A stretch of DNA of 64,000 bases. Source: JAVJPJ01 sp040217295. Its GTDB lineage: Bacteria; Pseudomonadota; Alphaproteobacteria; Rhodobacterales; Rhodobacteraceae. The stretch is from the NCBI GenBank assembly GCA_964460185.1, contig CAYWTM010000003.1, positions 6,930 to 70,929 on the forward strand. Direction: 5' to 3'. This document shows positions 26,262 through 35,682 of this stretch, piece after piece. How positions within the stretch are numbered: the stretch's first letter is position 1; every line of letters begins with the position of its first letter. The translations under genes and the position numbers were made by a program. A model generated the notes under the pieces. It made no database searches. It saw only the letters and a program-made list of their open reading frames with translations, and was not told the origin of the DNA.

Positions 26262-27134
26262 ATGATCGGAGTGATGGGCATCGTGGTCGTGTTCGCCATG
26301 GTCTTTGGCGGCTACCTGTCGGCTGGCGGGAAAATGGGGATCATCCTCAAGGCCCTTCCCTACGAGATGATGATGATCATGGGGGCTGCGACCGGGGCCT
26401 TCCTGATCGCCAATGACAAGCTGGGGATCAAGCACACGATCTCCGACATCAAAAAGGTGTTCAAAGGCCCCAAGTGGGCAGCTGCGGATTACCGCGACCT
26501 GTTGTGCCTTCTTTTCGAACTGATCCGGTTGGCGCGCCAAAGCATGGTGGCCGTCGAAACGCATATCGAAGATCCCCAAGGCTCCGAGGTTTTCGCGCGA
26601 TACCCCAGGATCCTGGCCGATCACGACGCGGTCGAACTGATCTGCGATACCATGCGTTCAGCCGCGATGAACTACGATGACCCGGTTCAGGTCGAAGAGG
26701 TGCTGGACAAGCGTCTCGAGAGCCGTTTGCACCACGCGCTGCATTCCTCCCACGCGCTGCAGAACATCGCTGACGCGCTTCCGGCGCTGGGCATCGTGGC
26801 GGCGGTGCTGGGCGTCATCAAGACCATGGCATCCATCGATCAGCCGCCCGAGATCCTGGGTGGGCTGATCGGTGGCGCCCTGGTCGGAACGTTTCTGGGT
26901 GTCTTTCTCTCCTACGGCTTTGTCGGCCCGTTTTCGGTGCGGGTGAAATCCGCAGTGGAAGAAGACCATCAGTTCTACCTGCTCGTCCGCGAGGTTCTGG
27001 TCGCCAACCTGCACAACCACGCGACGAATATCTGTATCGAGGTCGGGCGCCAGAACACGCCCCACCATCTGCGCCCGGGTTTTGCCGATCTGGAGGATGC
27101 CTTGCGCGGCTTGAAGGCCCCCGCCGCCGCATGA
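26262..27134 (+). CDS. motA: Flagellar motor stator protein MotA
   Basis: A 290-residue MotA with four TM helices: two near the N-terminus (MIGVMGIVVVFAMVFGGYL; MMMIMGAATGAFLIA) and two near 165-230 (NIADALPALGIVAAVLGVI; IGGALVGTFLGVFLSYGFVGPF). The large cytoplasmic loop that contacts FliG in model motors lies between them. AGGAG lies 9 nt before the start. It overlaps the next gene by 4 nt. The pairing partner MotB is encoded at 14.3-15.1 kb. Confidence 0.95.
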   Translation: MIGVMGIVVVFAMVFGGYLSAGGKMGIILKALPYEMMMIMGAATGAFLIANDKLGIKHTISDIKKVFKGPKWAAADYRDLLCLLFELIRLARQSMVAVETHIEDPQGSEVFARYPRILADHDAVELICDTMRSAAMNYDDPVQVEEVLDKRLESRLHHALHSSHALQNIADALPALGIVAAVLGVIKTMASIDQPPEILGGLIGGALVGTFLGVFLSYGFVGPFSVRVKSAVEEDHQFYLLVREVLVANLHNHATNICIEVGRQNTPHHLRPGFADLEDALRGLKAPAAA

Positions 27135-29320
27135 CCAGAATGGACCTTTCATATGTCGCGCGATGCGGCCTCTGGGCGCTTGTGGTCTGGCTTGCCGGCG
27201 GCGTGGCGGCATCGGCGCAGACGATTGACGTCATGTCCGGCGAACATTCCGACTTCACGCGCCTTGTGCTTGATATCGGCGAAGATCGGGATTGGGCCCT
27301 GGCCGAGGCTGACGGAATGCTGCGGTTGAGCCTGTCGCCCCAGGTCGACGGGTTCGCGATTGGCCAGGTGTTCAACGTGATCCCGCGCACGCGCCTGGCA
27401 GACATGCGTGCGACCGGGACCCTCGACTTGAGCCTGGCCTGCGATTGCCCGGTCTCGGCAAACCGATACCAGGGGCGCTACCTCATCGTCGATATCGGCG
27501 ATCCGGTCGACCCGCCCCCGGGCGACGGCGATCCCACCGATGATGCGGTCGCACAGGCCGAAGCCGCCCGGCGTTTGGCGGCGGCCGAAACCCTGCCCGA
27601 TCTGACCACGCTGCTGACTGACCCCTCCGATACCGCGCCCGCGTCGCGGCCCGACACACCGTCGCCAGACTCGGGTTTGCCCGACGCGGCGTCCGTCAGC
27701 CTTGAACAGGCCTCGCAAATCATGGCTGAACAACTGGCGCGCGCGGCGGCGTCCGGACTTCTTCAACCGCAGCTTGATCGCCCGGTACCTTATGCCGCCC
27801 GCGTCAATCCCGGCCGTTCGCCGGCCCCGAGGCCGCAGGAACAGCAGGTCTCGATGGCCGTGGGCGCATCGCCCGAGCCCGATGAAAACGACGATGCCAC
27901 GCCGCACCCCGAACCCCCGTCCGGCATTCCCATCCGCGCGGAAACGGCTGTGGATGCGGCTCTGCATCACGCCATCGGGGCCGGGCGGCAGGAAACCCGC
28001 CTGGTCTGCACCGGGCGCGAGATGGCCCTGGTTGACTGGTCCGCCGGGGCGGGCGTGGACCAGGGCCTGGGGCTCTTGCGCCAGGGCCTCTACGATGAAC
28101 GCGACCAACTGCAGCCCGACGGCGTCCTGGCATTGGCGCGGCACTACCTGTATTTCGGCTTCGGAGCGGAGGCCGCTTTCTGGCTGACCCGGCTTGAACA
28201 GCCGCCCGAGGATTTGCTGGTCGTCGCCGCACTCGTGGATGGTGTTCCCGGCCCGCATTTCCCCCCCGTGACCGATCCCGTGATCTGCAGCGACGAAGAA
28301 TTCCTGTGGCGGTACCTGGACGGGGCCTTAGCCGACACCCTGACCGAGGATCAGGGCAATCGCGTGCAGCGCGCAACAGCGGCCCTGCCGCGCGTTCTCA
28401 GGGATCAGGTGGCGCCGCGAACCGCCAGGCAGCTGCACCGCGATGGCCATGCACATGCGGCGCGAAACCTGCGCGACATGCTGGTGCGGGGGGGGCGGCT
28501 CCCGGCGGCGGCGCGTCTCCAGCTGGATCTCGACCTTGGCATCCCGCAAGATGGCGGCGCCGTGGCCACGCGTCTGGCCCTGGCCCAGGCGATCCGCGAT
28601 GACGGCGCGGATCCCGTGGCCGCCATGTCGTATGCCATGGCCTTCGACCGTGACACCGGATCTGCCATCACGCAAACCCGTCTGATCGCGGCAGAGGCCT
28701 TGTTGCGGGAAAACGGGATGGGCCCGTCCACGGTCGCACTTTGGCACGAGGTTGTCCTGGCGCAGGCGTCGCGTGGTCAGATCGACCGCGTCCTGGAATT
28801 GCTGGCGGCGCCCGGAATGCCACAAGATGCCGTGGGCGACACGTTGACCGCCCTGTTTGCCGACCGACTGTCCGCCGATGATACCGCCGCGCTTTTCATT
28901 CTTGCGCGGGTGCATGGGCCCGCCTGGCTGGCCGAAGGTTCGGTCGCCGGTCGCGCCCGCGTCGGCAGCATCGCGCATCTGCGTGACGCCGGGCTGAGCG
29001 AGGCCGCCGATATGCTGCGCGGCACGCAGCGGATGCTGATCCTGCCGGCCCGCCCCGCTGTGGAACCTGCCGCCGGAGCTGATCTCGAAGCTGCGTGGCA
29101 AACTGCGGATTGGCCCGCGCTTGAGGCGCAGGCCGATGGGCCGCACGGACAACTGGCGGCACGTATGCGCCTGCACTCCGACGCGGCCACAACGCCGGTC
29201 GCCCCCCGCGGCGACCTTGGCGATCTGGCCGCACGCGTAGAAGACAGCCGAACCTTGCGGGCGGAAATCTCCGCTTTGCTGTCCAGCCCCAGCCCCCGAC
29301 TGCGCGGGGTGTCGCCATGA
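27131..29320 (+). CDS. Large periplasmic motility-locus protein, AMIN-like N-terminus
   Basis: A 729-residue protein with a signal peptide (ALVVWLAGGVAASAQ). The first 100 mature residues resemble an AMIN cell-wall-targeting domain (GEHSDFTRLVLDIGEDRDWALAEADGMLRLSLS, then FNVIPRTRLADM). A long Pro/Asp/Ala-rich linker follows (about 118-270), then a helix-rich region (about 280-729) that looks like degenerate TPR/SEL1-type repeats. It overlaps motA and the lytic transglycosylase by 4 nt each. Sinorhizobium MotC is a periplasmic stator-associated protein and could be a functional analogue, but I do not recognise a named family. Confidence 0.75.
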   Translation: MTRMDLSYVARCGLWALVVWLAGGVAASAQTIDVMSGEHSDFTRLVLDIGEDRDWALAEADGMLRLSLSPQVDGFAIGQVFNVIPRTRLADMRATGTLDLSLACDCPVSANRYQGRYLIVDIGDPVDPPPGDGDPTDDAVAQAEAARRLAAAETLPDLTTLLTDPSDTAPASRPDTPSPDSGLPDAASVSLEQASQIMAEQLARAAASGLLQPQLDRPVPYAARVNPGRSPAPRPQEQQVSMAVGASPEPDENDDATPHPEPPSGIPIRAETAVDAALHHAIGAGRQETRLVCTGREMALVDWSAGAGVDQGLGLLRQGLYDERDQLQPDGVLALARHYLYFGFGAEAAFWLTRLEQPPEDLLVVAALVDGVPGPHFPPVTDPVICSDEEFLWRYLDGALADTLTEDQGNRVQRATAALPRVLRDQVAPRTARQLHRDGHAHAARNLRDMLVRGGRLPAAARLQLDLDLGIPQDGGAVATRLALAQAIRDDGADPVAAMSYAMAFDRDTGSAITQTRLIAAEALLRENGMGPSTVALWHEVVLAQASRGQIDRVLELLAAPGMPQDAVGDTLTALFADRLSADDTAALFILARVHGPAWLAEGSVAGRARVGSIAHLRDAGLSEAADMLRGTQRMLILPARPAVEPAAGADLEAAWQTADWPALEAQADGPHGQLAARMRLHSDAATTPVAPRGDLGDLAARVEDSRTLRAEISALLSSPSPRLRGVSP

Positions 29321-30039
29321 CCCGGCATCGCCCGCAATGCCACCCCGCCTGCGCCGTGGTGGTGGCGATCGCCATGGTGCTGGTGGCCCCGGCCGCACGG
29401 GCGCAGGCGCATCTGTGCGACGCGGCGGCAGCGGATGCATCGCGGACCACCGGGGTGCCGCTGGATGTGTTGCGCGCCGTTGCGCGGGTCGAGACCGGAC
29501 GCAGCCGGCATGGCATCATCGAGCCGTGGCCCTGGGCCCTCAACATCTCGGGTGAGGGCGTCTGGCATGAAACGGCGGACGCCGCGCTGCGGCAGGCCCA
29601 ACAGGTCATCGCCAGCGGGCGGCGCAATGTCGATATCGGCTGCTTCCAGCTCAATTACCGCTGGCACGGGGGCGAATTTGCCGATCTGGGCCAGATGATG
29701 GACCCTTCGGAGAATGCCCGGTACGCGGCGGATTTCCTGAGACGTCTGTTCCTGGAACTGGGCGACTGGACACGTGCCGTCGGAGCCTATCATTCCCGCA
29801 CGCCTGAATACGCGCAACGGTACCTGGGCCGCTACATGAGGTTGCTTGCGGAGCTGCCTGGCTCTGCGACCCAAACGCCCGTCCTGTCGGCGGATACCCC
29901 CCGGTCTGCGGGCCCCTATGCCCTGTCGCGCGCGGCGCGTCCTTCGATCCTTGGTCCCGCCGGTCCGGGTTTGCGCCGGGGCCATGCGGCAACGCCGTTC
30001 GTGGCGGCACGGGCCCGGCCTTTGTGGGAGCGTCCCTGA
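29317..30039 (+). CDS. Flagellar-locus lytic transglycosylase (SltF-like)
   Basis: A 240-residue secreted muramidase with a signal peptide cleaved near residue 29 (AARA|QA), a SLT domain with the catalytic Glu at residue 59 (ARVETGR), then NISGEG, DIGCFQLNYRWHG and GAYHSRTPEYAQRYLGRY motifs. It would open peptidoglycan for rod passage, as SltF does in Rhodobacter sphaeroides. In enteric FlgJ this activity is fused to the rod cap, but here FlgJ (44456-44773) is the cap domain only, so the split arrangement is complete. Confidence 0.88.
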   Translation: MTRHRPQCHPACAVVVAIAMVLVAPAARAQAHLCDAAAADASRTTGVPLDVLRAVARVETGRSRHGIIEPWPWALNISGEGVWHETADAALRQAQQVIASGRRNVDIGCFQLNYRWHGGEFADLGQMMDPSENARYAADFLRRLFLELGDWTRAVGAYHSRTPEYAQRYLGRYMRLLAELPGSATQTPVLSADTPRSAGPYALSRAARPSILGPAGPGLRRGHAATPFVAARARPLWERP

Positions 30040-32118
30040 ATGCCGAACCCTCGCACCCTGTTTCAACCCACGATCCTGTTCGCGCTGGCGCTGATGGCGA
30101 TCATCGTGATGATGATCCTGCCGGTCCCGTCCTATATCGTCGATATCGGGCTGGCGGCGTCCTTCGGGCTGGCGATCCTGATCTTCACGGTCACGCTGTT
30201 CATCGAGCGCCCGCTGGATTTCTCGGCCTTTCCGACGATCTTGCTGGCGTCGTTGATGCTGCGATTGTCGCTCAACGTGTCCTCCACGAAACTGATCATC
30301 GGGCAGGGCCATACCGGCACGTCGGCGGCGGGCGGCGTGATCGAAGGCTTCGCCATGTTCGTGATCGGCGGATCGGTCGTGATGGGGCTGGTGATTTTCT
30401 GCGTTCTGCTGATCGTCAACTTCATCGTCATCAACAAGGGTGCGGCCCGCATGGCCGAGGTCGGCGCGCGGTTCGCGCTTGACGGGATGCCGGGCAAGCA
30501 GCTGGCCATCGACAGCGACATGGCGGCCGGCGCGATCGACCACGCCGAAGCCAAATCAAGGCGCGAGCGGGAGCAGGCGGAAACCACCTTTTTCGGCTCG
30601 CTCGACGGGGCGTCCAAATTCGTCAAGGGTGACGCGATCGCCGGGCTGTTGATCACGCTCTTGAACCTCGTGGTCGGGTTGATGATCGGCACGCTCATGC
30701 ATGACATGCCGATCGGTCAGGCATTCGAAACCTATTCGATCCTGACCATCGGTGACGGACTGGTCAGCCAGATACCGGCAGTCATCATTGCCATCGCGTC
30801 GGCCTTGCTGTTGGCGCGGGGCGGGGCAACGGGCGCAACCGACAGCGCGTTGACGGCCCAACTGGGCAAGCATCCCGCGGCGCTGGCCACGGTTGCGGTC
30901 CTGATGACCGTGTTCGCCCTGATGCCCGGTCTGCCCTTCGTTCCGTTCCTGATCGGCGCGTTGGCTTTGGGTGGTGCGGCCTACTGGCGGTTCCAGACCC
31001 TGGACAACGAGGCACGCGCGGCGGCCAGCCCCGATGCCCTGGCCGAAAAGCCCAAGGATCTGATTGGCGATCTGCTGGACGTCGATGATATCCACGTGGA
31101 ATTCGCCCCTGATCTGGTCGCGCTGGCTCTTGACCCGACCACCGGCCTCGATGCCCGGATCAAGAACATGCGCGAACACATCGCGCGAGGGTTCGGATTG
31201 ATCCTGCCCGAGATGCGGCTGACCGATCGGTCCGATCTTCCGTCAGGGACCTACGCGATCCGCATCCTCGGGGTCGAACACGCCCGCGCCACGCTGCAAC
31301 CGGGCCGCTATCTTGCGCTCAGCGGCGATAGTCCCGCCCTGTTGCCCCCCGGCGACGACGTGGAAGAGCCCGTCTATGGCGCCCCCGCCCGGTGGATCGG
31401 CCCTGACACCCGCGAAGATGCGGCTTTGTCGGGGCTTACGGTGGTCGCCCCGTCCGAGGTTTTGGCGACCCACCTGCTGGAGATTCTGAAGCGCAATCTT
31501 GCGCGGCTTCTGACCCTCAAGACCCTGCAGCGTCAGATGGATGCCTTCGTGACCCTGTCCGACGGAACCCGGTCCGAGGAAAATCGCCGCCTGCTGGACG
31601 AACTGGTGCCCGAAAAGGTGCCTCTCGACCTGTTGCATGCGGTGCTGCGACTTCTTCTAGAAGAGCAGGTCTCGATCCGGAACCTGCCGCTCGTGCTTGA
31701 GGCGATCGCGGAGATGCGCAACACCAAGGCCCCGCCCGAAGTCATCTGCGAACATGTGCGCCAGCGGCTCGGATTCCAGCTGATCGCCGAGCTCAAGCGT
31801 GCGGACGGATCGCTGCCCCTGATCCAGCTGTCCAGCGATTGGGAAGATCTTTTCCTGCGCTATCAGATCGGGTCGGACGGGGGCGTGCCCGATGTCGCCC
31901 TGCCCCCCGAAGACTTCAACGCGCTGGCCCGCAGTGTCGGCGAAAGGGTGACCAGTGCGGCGGAAAAGGGGACCTTTCCGGGGATCGTCACCACGGCCCT
32001 GCGTCGGAGATTTCTCCGCACCGTTCTGATCGCGCGCGGCATAACGAACCCGGTGCTGTCCTTCGAGGAAATCGGGTTGCATGCAAAGCCATCGCTTGTC
32101 GGGCTGGCAAAGCCATGA
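30040..32118 (+). CDS. flhA: Flagellar export gate protein FlhA
   Basis: A 692-residue FlhA with an N-terminal membrane half of about eight helices containing the FHIPEP-type region (LRLSLNVSSTKLIIGQGHTGTSAAGGVIEGFAMFVIGG, and GMPGKQLAIDSDMAAGAI), and a C-terminal cytoplasmic domain that docks chaperone-substrate complexes. It starts immediately after the transglycosylase stop and overlaps fliR by 4 nt. Confidence 0.95.
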   Translation: MPNPRTLFQPTILFALALMAIIVMMILPVPSYIVDIGLAASFGLAILIFTVTLFIERPLDFSAFPTILLASLMLRLSLNVSSTKLIIGQGHTGTSAAGGVIEGFAMFVIGGSVVMGLVIFCVLLIVNFIVINKGAARMAEVGARFALDGMPGKQLAIDSDMAAGAIDHAEAKSRREREQAETTFFGSLDGASKFVKGDAIAGLLITLLNLVVGLMIGTLMHDMPIGQAFETYSILTIGDGLVSQIPAVIIAIASALLLARGGATGATDSALTAQLGKHPAALATVAVLMTVFALMPGLPFVPFLIGALALGGAAYWRFQTLDNEARAAASPDALAEKPKDLIGDLLDVDDIHVEFAPDLVALALDPTTGLDARIKNMREHIARGFGLILPEMRLTDRSDLPSGTYAIRILGVEHARATLQPGRYLALSGDSPALLPPGDDVEEPVYGAPARWIGPDTREDAALSGLTVVAPSEVLATHLLEILKRNLARLLTLKTLQRQMDAFVTLSDGTRSEENRRLLDELVPEKVPLDLLHAVLRLLLEEQVSIRNLPLVLEAIAEMRNTKAPPEVICEHVRQRLGFQLIAELKRADGSLPLIQLSSDWEDLFLRYQIGSDGGVPDVALPPEDFNALARSVGERVTSAAEKGTFPGIVTTALRRRFLRTVLIARGITNPVLSFEEIGLHAKPSLVGLAKP

Positions 32119-32888
32119 CCGATATCCTGGCAGAGTTGTTGTCCCTGTCACAAACCTGGCTGGCGGCAGGTATCGCGGTTTTCCTGCGCGTCGGAGCCTG
32201 TTTCGTGGTCTTGCCGGGCTTGGGGGAAAGGATGATCCCCGTGCGCGTGCGGCTGGGTGCGGCGCTGGCATTCACGGCGATTGTGACGCCGGCCGTTCTG
32301 CCGCTTATGCCCGATGGTGGCGCAACCTTGCCTCCGATGCGGTTTTTCATGACCGAGGCGATCGCGGGTCTGATCATGGGGCTGGCCCTGCGACTGACCG
32401 TTCATGCGTTGCAGATCGCGGGCAGCATCGCGGCCCAGTCCACCTCGCTGTCGATGATCATGGGCGGTGCCTCGCCCGACCCACAGCCTGCGATGGCGGC
32501 GCTGTTGGTGTTGGCCGGGGTCACGTTGGCCGTCATGGCGGGGCTACATGTCCACCTGGCCTACGCCGTCTTGCAATCCTATGACGTCTTGCCGCTTGGT
32601 CGCCTGCCCGACCCGGGGGATCTGGGCGGGTGGGGCATTGACCTTGTTGCCGCCAGCTTCCGCCTGGCGCTGTCGCTCTCGGCCCCGTTCTTGCTTGCGT
32701 CGCTTTTGTACAACGTGGCGCTCGGCGTCATCAACAAGGCCATGCCACAGTTGATGGTCGCCTTCGTGGGCGCACCGGCGATCACATGGGGTGGCCTGTT
32801 CCTGCTGCTGGTCACAACGCCCTTTCTGCTGCCTGCCTGGTTCGCGGTGTTCGAGGCCGTGCTGGCAGACCCCTTTGGTGCGCGCTGA
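32115..32888 (+). CDS. fliR: Flagellar export gate protein FliR
   Basis: A 257-residue inner-membrane protein with about six hydrophobic helices matching FliR (FLRVGACFVVLPGLGERMIPVRVRLGAALAF; NKAMPQLMVAFVGAPA). ATG 32115 overlaps the flhA stop (ATGA); its own stop overlaps the flhB start by one base (TGATG). FliR completes the FliPQR export pore. Confidence 0.94.
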   Translation: MTDILAELLSLSQTWLAAGIAVFLRVGACFVVLPGLGERMIPVRVRLGAALAFTAIVTPAVLPLMPDGGATLPPMRFFMTEAIAGLIMGLALRLTVHALQIAGSIAAQSTSLSMIMGGASPDPQPAMAALLVLAGVTLAVMAGLHVHLAYAVLQSYDVLPLGRLPDPGDLGGWGIDLVAASFRLALSLSAPFLLASLLYNVALGVINKAMPQLMVAFVGAPAITWGGLFLLLVTTPFLLPAWFAVFEAVLADPFGAR

Positions 32889-33985
32889 TGCAAGACGAGC
32901 AATCGCCGGCGGACAAACCCTATGACCCGACCCCCCGCAAGCTGGACGAGGCCCGAAAAAAAGGGGAAATCGTTCGATCCGCAGATCTGAACACAGCCGT
33001 GACATATGGTGGATTCTTGCTGGCAGCCATGTTGGTGGCCCCTTGGGCCACTCAAAGATTGGGTATCTTGCTGCAGGTCTTGCTGGGTCAGGCCGATCAC
33101 ATTGCACCCCGCATCCTTGCCCCCGGCGGCAGCGCCTTGTCGGGCGGGCTGATAGTGCCGCCGATGCTGGTCCTGGTGGTGGCCACCGCGATACCCGCGG
33201 CCCTGCTGCTGGCGGTGCTGTTCGCCCAGCGCGCGATCGTCTTCAGCCCGTCGAAACTGATGCCCAAGGTCAACCGGGTTTCGCCGATATCGAACCTTCA
33301 GCAGAAATTCGGCGTGCATGGGCTGTTCCAGTTCGCGAAATCCGCGGTGAAGCTGGCGGTCATCTCGGTTCTGCTGGGCATCTATCTCGTGGGCCGGGCA
33401 GACATGATCCTCACGTCGCTTTATGCGGATGCCGGGCAGATCCTGACGGTCCTGGGGCAGCTGACCTTTGAATTCATGGCCGTGGTCGCGGTCTTGGCGG
33501 CCGCCATCGGGGCAATCGACTGGATGTGGGAATTCGCCCAACATCAGCAAAAGAACCGGATGAGCCGGCAGGAGCTGATGGATGAAACCAAAAGCTCCGA
33601 AGGCGATCCGCAGATGAAGCATCAGCGCCGCCAACGCGCCTATTCGATAGCAATGAACCAGATGCTGGCCGATGTGCCCAAGGCCGCGGTGGTCATCGTG
33701 AACCCCACCCATTACGCCGTGGCCCTGCGGTGGGATCGAAAAGACCGTGCTGTCCCGGTTTGCGTGGCCAAGGGTGTGGACGAGGTCGCCCGCCGCATTC
33801 GCGAGGTGGCATCCGAGGCCGCGGTGCCCATCTTCAGCGACCCCGCCACGGCCCGCAGCCTGCACGCCACCGTCGATATCGGCGCAGATATCCGGCGCGA
33901 TCATTTTCACGCGGTGGCGGCGGCGATCCGGTTTGCTGACGTGATGCGCCAGAAAGCGGGATCAGCCAAGGTCATCGGGCCATGA
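32888..33985 (+). CDS. flhB: Flagellar export switch protein FlhB
   Basis: A 365-residue FlhB with four TM helices and a C-terminal cytoplasmic domain containing the autocleavage motif NPTH at 272-275, where cleavage between Asn and Pro allows the hook-to-filament substrate switch triggered by FliK. The N-terminus (PTPRKLDEARKKGEI) is the conserved export-switch start. ATG 32888 follows from the one-base overlap with fliR. Confidence 0.95.
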   Translation: MQDEQSPADKPYDPTPRKLDEARKKGEIVRSADLNTAVTYGGFLLAAMLVAPWATQRLGILLQVLLGQADHIAPRILAPGGSALSGGLIVPPMLVLVVATAIPAALLLAVLFAQRAIVFSPSKLMPKVNRVSPISNLQQKFGVHGLFQFAKSAVKLAVISVLLGIYLVGRADMILTSLYADAGQILTVLGQLTFEFMAVVAVLAAAIGAIDWMWEFAQHQQKNRMSRQELMDETKSSEGDPQMKHQRRQRAYSIAMNQMLADVPKAAVVIVNPTHYAVALRWDRKDRAVPVCVAKGVDEVARRIREVASEAAVPIFSDPATARSLHATVDIGADIRRDHFHAVAAAIRFADVMRQKAGSAKVIGP

Positions 33986-34332
33986 GTGGATCCAACGCCA
34001 GGCTGGCGGATCTGGTTCGCATCGCATCGCTTCTGTCGGACCAGGCCTTGGGACCCGTGGCCGGTGCAACGGCCCTGCTTCGGGACAGCCAGGCGCGGGT
34101 CGATGACATCACATTGCATCGCGCCCGACTGGCCGCATCGACCGATGATCCGGTGCAAGCCGCCCTGATGGCGCGGCATGCAGAACGGTTGCGGCGGTTG
34201 CAGATGTCGGCCCTGTCCGACCTGGCAAACGCACGGGCCGGCGTCGAGATTGCCAAGGCCAATGCTAGGCCAGCCTTTGGACGGCACCAGGTCCTGGCAG
34301 CGCTTTTGGCTGCGTCCGGGGCCAAGACATAG
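33982..34332 (+). CDS. Small helical protein after flhB, possible FliJ analogue
   Basis: A 116-residue Ala/Arg-rich all-helical protein overlapping flhB by 4 nt, so it is certainly co-translated. No TM or signal peptide is seen. A coiled-coil stretch spans about 35-90 (DSQARVDDITLHRARLAASTDD ... HAERLRRLQMSALSDL). Canonical fliJ is not found next to fliI, and a short coiled-coil protein in an export-gate operon would be a candidate stand-in. This is inference from size, charge and location only. Confidence 0.65.
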   Translation: MSGSNARLADLVRIASLLSDQALGPVAGATALLRDSQARVDDITLHRARLAASTDDPVQAALMARHAERLRRLQMSALSDLANARAGVEIAKANARPAFGRHQVLAALLAASGAKT

Positions 34333-34377
34333 CGGTGGCGAAAACCCTGTCGCGAAGCTGGATGCGGGTTGCGGCGT

Positions 34378-34911
34378 TCAGGTATCCTGCCGCGTGATGT
34401 CCACGATCAGGATACCGTGCACGATATCTCCGAGCACACGATGAGAGGCTTCGCTCAAGGCTTCGCGCAACGGCGCCATGGCCAGCGACTCGGTGAAGCT
34501 GCCGTCGAAGCCACCGGAATTTGCATGGGCGAACATGACCTGCAAAAAGGCATCGCGCAGGCGGGGTTCATGGACAAAGACGACATCCTCCTGGCCGGCA
34601 TCCACCTCGAGCGTCAGGGACATCACGACCAGTGATCGAACCGCACCCTGGCGGACGATGGGCACCACGAATTGGTTGTTGAGGCGCACATACTCGGTGG
34701 TGCCACTGGCGGGGCTGAAACCGGGCTGATCACCCTCGTCCACGCCTTGTGTGTCAGGCGCCGTATCAGCGATGCCGGAATCGGGGCCGGCAACCGGGTC
34801 GCCGCCGGTCGTGGAGGCCAGGCTGCCGGTATTGCCAAGCATCAATCCGGCCGCGACGCCACCGCCGATGCCGACCAGAAAAAGACCCAGGGGAAGAAGG
34901 ATGCGACGCAT
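34378..34911 (-). CDS. fliL: Second FliL-like protein
   Basis: A 177-residue protein with one N-terminal TM (LPLGLFLVGIGGGVAAGLMLG), a linker, and a FliL-type domain (EYVRLNNQFVVPIVRQGAVRSLVVMSLTLEVDAG ... ALSEASHRVLGDIVHGILIVDITRQ). It is last in the flgB-to-flgH operon, 12 nt after flgH. It differs clearly from the FliL at 24.5 kb, so these are old paralogues rather than a recent duplication. One may act at the stator and the other at the rings or rod. Confidence 0.85.
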   Translation of the reverse strand: MRRILLPLGLFLVGIGGGVAAGLMLGNTGSLASTTGGDPVAGPDSGIADTAPDTQGVDEGDQPGFSPASGTTEYVRLNNQFVVPIVRQGAVRSLVVMSLTLEVDAGQEDVVFVHEPRLRDAFLQVMFAHANSGGFDGSFTESLAMAPLREALSEASHRVLGDIVHGILIVDITRQDT

Positions 34912-34923
34912 CGTGAACCTTTC

Positions 34924-35682
34924 TCAGAACGGCAAGATGATGTCAGAGATCTGCTGACCATAGCGTGGCTGCTGCACATCGCTGATCTGCCCGCGTCCGC
35001 CGTAGGAAATGCGGGCGCTGGCGATCCGGTCATAGGTGACCTCGTTCTGCCGGGACACGTCCTCGGGCCGGACATAGCCGGTGACCAGCAATTCCCGGAT
35101 CTCGAAGTTCACACGCACCTCCTGCGTGCCTTCGATCCGCAGGGCGCCATTTTCCAGAACTTCGGTGACCGTGGCGGCAATGCGCAGGGTCAGCTCTTCG
35201 TTGCGCCTCACCGACCCCGACCCCTGGGACGCGCTGGACGAATTGGTGCCCACCGCATTGGCCATGCTGGCGCCGTCCGGCAAGCGACGGTCAATCTGCT
35301 GAGGGATGCCAAGGAAATCGGGCAGCGACATCTGTTCCGATCCGCTGCGCCCCCGTTCCGTCGCGTTGTTGATCGAGGCGCTGTCGTCGATCTCGATCAC
35401 CACGGTCATGATGTCGCCGCGCTGGCTGGCGCGACGATCCCCCAACAAAGACGCCCGCCCCGACGTCCACAAAGACGCGCGTTGATGCCGCGCCGTGACC
35501 TGTCGCGCCTGGGGAAACGCGGTGGAATTCATCGCGAAAACCTCGTTCCCGTTGGCGGCGGAATTGAAGCCGGGCACCTGGCCCACGTCGGACAGGCGCG
35601 CGCAGCCCGACGCAAGGGCCAAAGCGGATAACGCGGCAAAGGCGACAAGACGCGCGTGGCGGCAACCAGGGGCTCGGGTCAT
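34924..35682 (-). CDS. flgH: Flagellar L-ring protein FlgH
   Basis: A 252-residue outer-membrane lipoprotein with a signal peptide and a lipobox ending in Cys near residue 27 (LASGC). The core matches FlgH (SLWTSGRASLLGDRRASQRGDIMTVVIEIDDSASI; GYVRPEDVSRQNEVTYDRIASARISYGGRG). It assembles on the P-ring to complete the outer bushing. It overlaps flgA by 4 nt. Confidence 0.94.
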   Translation of the reverse strand: MTRAPGCRHARLVAFAALSALALASGCARLSDVGQVPGFNSAANGNEVFAMNSTAFPQARQVTARHQRASLWTSGRASLLGDRRASQRGDIMTVVIEIDDSASINNATERGRSGSEQMSLPDFLGIPQQIDRRLPDGASMANAVGTNSSSASQGSGSVRRNEELTLRIAATVTEVLENGALRIEGTQEVRVNFEIRELLVTGYVRPEDVSRQNEVTYDRIASARISYGGRGQISDVQQPRYGQQISDIILPF

